The notes under the pieces are model-generated. The model was not told the origin of the DNA and did not search any database. It was given only the letters and a program-made list of their open reading frames with translations. A program made the position numbers and the translations under genes. This document shows positions 60,501 to 64,000 of a DNA stretch of 64,000 nucleotides, one piece after another. The DNA comes from Romanomermis culicivorax (lineage: Eukaryota > Nematoda > Enoplea > Mermithida > Mermithidae), in the NCBI GenBank assembly GCA_963922205.1, contig CAWUHX010000043.1, forward strand, positions 992,001-1,056,000, written 5' to 3'. Position 1 is the first letter of the stretch. Each line of letters starts with the position of its first letter.

Positions 60501-61750
60501 CAGGGTTTTCTATATCAAAACATAATTTTTTTGACATTTTCCGAATTTTGAATTTTTTTTAGTAGAAATAAATTTTGCAGACCTGTTTTGAATTTTTTAA
60601 TTTTTTCAGTCGTTTTCCAAAATTTTCTGAATACCGTTCTTCTGTTTCGCCATGGTAAAGATTGACCATTTTCTATGGAAATTTTGAAATTTTAAAATTC
60701 TGAAATTTCGGAATTTTTTCAAATTTGATGAAAGTTTTCATAATAAACCGTGGAATTTTATAAAAATTTTGAAAATTTTGTATAATTATGTAGAAATTAT
60801 GGAAAACTTTCTCGTGGAGGAGTGGCTAAGAAAAACTCCACCCTCCGAGCATACTCACATTATGGTTTGTGATAAATTCATCCAAGCTCCACCCAAGGGA
60901 GTGGCTAGGCAAACTCCGCCCTTGAGGCATGGTCAGAACAGCTGGGAATATTCTGGTTTGTGTTGACCCTGCAATACCCAAACTTGTCTATATTGATAAA
61001 TTAAAAAAAAATTTTTTTTCCAAAATTATTTAGAGTTTCTTTCTAAAAATTGAATTTCTTTTTCGAAATTGAAAATCTAAAATTTATTTTAATTTTTTTT
61101 CAAAATTTATTTTAATTTTTTTTCAAAATTTTTTTGAACTTTTTTTCAAAATTTTTTTAAATTTTTTGCTCAAAATTTTTTAAAACTTTGTTTTTGCTTC
61201 AAAATTGAAACAAATTTTTTTTCAAAATTAAAAACAAATTTTTGAAAGTTTAAAAAAGTTTGAAAAAATTTCATAAATTTTCCGAGAATTTCGTTCAACA
61301 TTTTGGGTATAGTCAACATTTTCTTGACGTTTTTGAAATTTTCATCAAGAATTCTTGAATTGAAACAAATTTGCTGAAAACTATTTTGAAAAATCAACGA
61401 AATTAATTCTGAACTTTGAAGAAACTTGAAAACTTTTTTAACTTGAAAACCGATTTTGAAAAATTAACAAATTTCATTCTAAACTTTCAAATTTTTAAAT
61501 TTAAAAAAAATAATTGACATTTGGAAAATTTATAATTTCCTTCAAAAATTTAAAATTCTATAAAAAAAGTTCAAAATTTTGAATTTTTTTAAATTTTTTC
61601 CAAAAATTTAGGTATTGTGATCCTAAAATTTATGTACTAGAATTTAGGCAGAAAAATTTAAAATTTAAATTTTTTTGCCCAAAAACTTTTTATAGTGGAA
61701 TTGACAAAGTTTTAATTATGTATCCAAAATTGTTGAATCTTAGGCTTAAA
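57600..61750. repeat. Low-complexity AT-rich tract of GAATTTTACAAA / TTTTTCAAATTTT words
   Basis: From about 57.6 to 59.1 kb the plus strand is an irregular array of AAATTTGGAATTTTACAAAA-type words with strong A bias. From about 59.3 to 60.6 kb it is T-biased, then it turns mixed. A block of about 170 bp at 57702 recurs at 58439, and one of about 130 bp at 58302 recurs at 58783, so segmental duplication has been active. No gene can be supported; the open frames here are by-products of T-rich sequence. Confidence 0.8.
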
Positions 61751-62039
61751 TTCAAAATCCTCTGAAACTCCACCCTCGAGGAATTGTCAGAGGTCTGTGA
61801 GAAGTTAACCGAAACTCCGCCCATGGGAGTAGCTTAAACTGAACGACTGCAGAAGATAACTCCGCCCACATTCGAAACTCCACCCATCTCATTCCCAAAT
61901 GGGGAGGGGGCGGGGACCCGCTGCTTTTTTCACATAGTTCTTGCCTGCTGGCCGACTCCACCCTCCTTTGCTACACTCCACATGATCATTTCTGCAATTG
62001 GTTGACCATCTTTTAGCAATGGTAGGTCACTACCACCAA

Positions 62040-62380
62040 ATATTCAAATTTTAAATTTTCAAATTTTCAAATTTTCAATTTTCAAATTTTCAATTTTCAA
62101 ATTTTCAATCTTCAAATTTTCAGTTTTTAAATTTTCAAATTTTAAATTTTCAAATTTTAAATTTTTCAATTTTCAAATTTTCAATTTCCAAATTTTCAAT
62201 TTTCAAATTTTCAATTTCCAATTTTCAAATTTTCAAATTTTCAATTTTCAAATTTTCAATTTTCAAATTTTCAATTTTCAATTTTCAATTTTCGATTTTC
62301 AAATTTTCAATTTTCAAATTTTCAATTTTCAAATTTTCAATTTTCAAATTTTTAATTTCAAATTTCAAATTTTCAAATCA
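62040..62380. repeat. (TTTTCAAA)n/(TTTTCAAT)n microsatellite
   Basis: About 340 bp made almost entirely of TTTTCAAATTTTCAAT words with small length variation. It is bounded by GC-richer sequence on the left and ordinary sequence on the right. Confidence 0.9.
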
Positions 62381-62388
62381 CTACATCG

Positions 62389-62730
62389 GTGCCATGCTTT
62401 ACTAAAAAAATTCCCAATTATCGGATCAAAATTAAAAAATTCTTTAAAAAACTAAGAAAATACACAAATATGAATACGAAGATTGCTATTCTTCCTCCCC
62501 AAATCCCATTCCAACACGTTGAAAATTTGCTTGCTTATGACGATGCCGCCCGAAGTAGTATCATTATTGGTGAAAATCTGAAATTTAAAATCTTGAAAAA
62601 ACACAAACACAATAATGTTGGAAAAAAAATATTGATACCTGGTAACCCCAATTATCATTGTAGGGTGAGGGGAAAATCGACAACGTTCTCGCATTACGTT
62701 TGTGCGGAAAAACGTTTTTCCCTTGCTTAG
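62389..62730 (+). CDS. Doubtful open frame of 113 codons
   Basis: The middle part (PPQIPFQHVENLLAYDDAAR) has a balanced composition unlike the AT-rich surroundings, with lysine-rich ends. There is no recognisable family, no clear splice sites, and it lies on the opposite strand just downstream of another gene's 3' end. It may be an exon or chance. Confidence 0.2.
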   Translation: MPCFTKKIPNYRIKIKKFFKKLRKYTNMNTKIAILPPQIPFQHVENLLAYDDAARSSIIIGENLKFKILKKHKHNNVGKKILIPGNPNYHCRVRGKSTTFSHYVCAEKRFSLA

Positions 62731-62808
62731 CAAAACCCTTCTCGATAAAAGCTTCAAATCCTAGAAAAAAAGTAATCTTTTTTTTTAAATAAAATGTCCA
62801 AAAAAAAG

Positions 62809-63466
62809 TCATTTTTGCAGTTTAAAATGTTTTATACGTGAATTTGATACGACGAACTTGATCGACTGAGGATTATATTTATCACGGTTGCTCTTGTCCA
62901 AAACCAAATCAAAGTTGTTAAAGTAGTTATCACGGCCGTAGTCCAATTGCAAAGTTAGAGCCGTATCGTGATGTTCACCCGCCTCCCATTCTATAGCATT
63001 ATTCGAAATCTAGAATATTGAAGACTACATTTGTTTGGACATGTTAGGTTATTGCGAAACTCACTTTTTTAAATGGTTTGCATGGTTTAACGACACCTAG
63101 TTATTTATTGAATAATGATATTAATAAAATTAATTATATTAATTTTCATTAATTAATTGATAATTAATCTTACCAGTTAAACTTACCACAAGCTTGGACA
63201 ATTTTTATGCTGTCACTACCCTTATCATCGATAAGAAAAGTGTCGTAACCATCCTCATCATTTATATACGCTCCGAATTCAGGTTGGCCATTGAAAAAAA
63301 TCTGCAAAATGTGGCAAGTGGTGATTTTTAAATTTGAAAAATATTTTAAACTCTTTACGTGATATTTCCGAATGCTAACTGCGTCTATCGTCAATTGTTC
63401 AATTTTTTGTTGGATTTTAAAGCGTACCGGTGAAAGTATCCATTTGTCTTGTTTATGGGCGTGCAA
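62809..63466 (-). CDS. 3' exons of an unidentified gene with a 32-nt microexon
   Basis: Four exons on the minus strand join in phase: 63359-63466 (acceptor CCCAG, donor CAC|GTAAAG), 63187-63301 (acceptor TTGCAG, donor GTG|GTAAGT), a microexon 63065-63096 (acceptor AACTAG, donor AAA|GTGAGT) and 62809-63009 (acceptor TTCTAG, stop TGA). They predict the last roughly 151 residues. Without the 32-nt exon the flanking frames do not join; with it they do, which is good evidence for it. Motifs visible: NGQPEFGAYIND, IKIVQACG, EWEAGEHHD and a Tyr/Asn/Asp-rich stretch. The mostly beta-type, acidic, Cys-poor sequence might be extracellular, but I do not recognise the family. The 5' exons, including the start, lie to the right, beyond 63466 or outside the window. 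Confidence 0.6.
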
Positions 63467-64000
63467 CTGGGCATCTCAATTTTGCAAAAAAATGAAAAAT
63501 AAATTCAAATTTAAAAACTGTAACATAGATGTTAATGCATAATTGTAAATTCATTATGTACAGTATGTGTATTTTATTACTATATATAAATTTATTGTCT
63601 CAGGGATGTCTGAGTTTTCCTATATATTGGCACCCTGGTAAATTCATGTGAAGTACTTTGTTTTGAACATTCTTGTAGCCAAAATCCATTAGTAATCCAA
63701 TTAAGAATCGATGCATAATAATTTCACACATCCGCACCTGGTCCCATAACCCACTGGAGTCACATATCCCAAGAAATACAGTATCCCCCCAGAGGCGTAA
63801 AAACACCTGCCCGTGTAGAAGGTACAGAAACCCCGACCCAGACACAAGATTCAGGTAGAACGCATGGAAAACAGAAAAACACACGAAAAAACTAAAAACA
63901 TGTAGGCGTGGAAGTTAAGCATGAATTAAAGCATAAAGGCGTGGCCAGCCAAGCAAGGATTGGTTAGGAAAGCAAGACAGAAGCGGACTGCCCATGGCGT
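63467..64000. other. Right edge of the window
   Basis: Presumably intron of the preceding minus-strand gene. A 94-codon minus-strand open frame (63600-63884) has no recognisable motif and could not be connected in phase with certainty. No other feature was seen. Confidence 0.3.

Overview
The window is animal DNA, most probably from a nematode. Host genes are split into many exons with GT-AG introns (some only about 50-60 bp), the intergenic DNA is AT-rich, and one small secreted protein looks like the nematode transthyretin-like (TTR) family. The species cannot be named from the sequence. All gene models come from reading frames, splice sites and phase agreement by eye; nothing was searched or aligned.

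Layout. 1-12.6 kb: gene-poor, with a Tc1/mariner-like fold-back element (331-1368), a roughly 1 kb uninterrupted (TTTTC)n array (4917-5902) and a 202 bp palindromic MITE (9795-9996). 12.68-24.94 kb, plus strand: an apparently complete 11-exon Blimp-1/PRDM1 (blmp-1) gene with a PR/SET domain and five zinc fingers; its introns carry several MITEs. 26.5-29.5 kb: non-autonomous DNA elements, including a hAT-like one with an 8-bp target duplication. 30.99-35.12 kb, minus strand: the 3' part of a spalt/SALL/sem-4-like zinc-finger gene; its 5' exons were not found. 35.4-37.5 kb: a 1.1 kb element with 200-bp inverted repeats and a 96-bp-unit minisatellite.

38.406-52.581 kb, minus strand: a 14.2 kb Ty3/Gypsy-type LTR retrotransposon, clearly GC-richer than its surroundings. 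Its two 593-bp LTRs differ at one position by eye. It has a primer-binding site, a polypurine tract and a single-frame Gag-Pol ORF. Downstream, in the position usually held by env, it carries a second very large ORF (ORF2). ORF2 begins with a DEDDy 3'-5' exonuclease domain (RNase D/WRN type) with all expected catalytic residues visible. ORF2 appears to be spliced: a short 5' exon carrying a PPPY motif joins the long exon across a 413-bp intron with matching phase. An LTR element carrying its own exonuclease is the most unusual thing in the window.

52.58-64 kb: directly abutting the 5' LTR is the 3' end of an unidentified plus-strand gene that starts in mid-coding sequence. The element's flanks share no clear target duplication, so the insertion has either broken that gene or the locus is rearranged or misassembled. 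A small secreted TTR-like gene follows on the minus strand, then several tRNA-like relics, a long low-complexity AT-rich tract (57.6-62.4 kb) and the 3' end of an unidentified minus-strand gene containing a 32-nt microexon (62.8-63.5 kb).

How the parts relate: blmp-1 and the spalt-like gene are developmental transcription factors in an area heavily populated by non-autonomous DNA transposons. The retrotransposon looks young and has intact reading frames.
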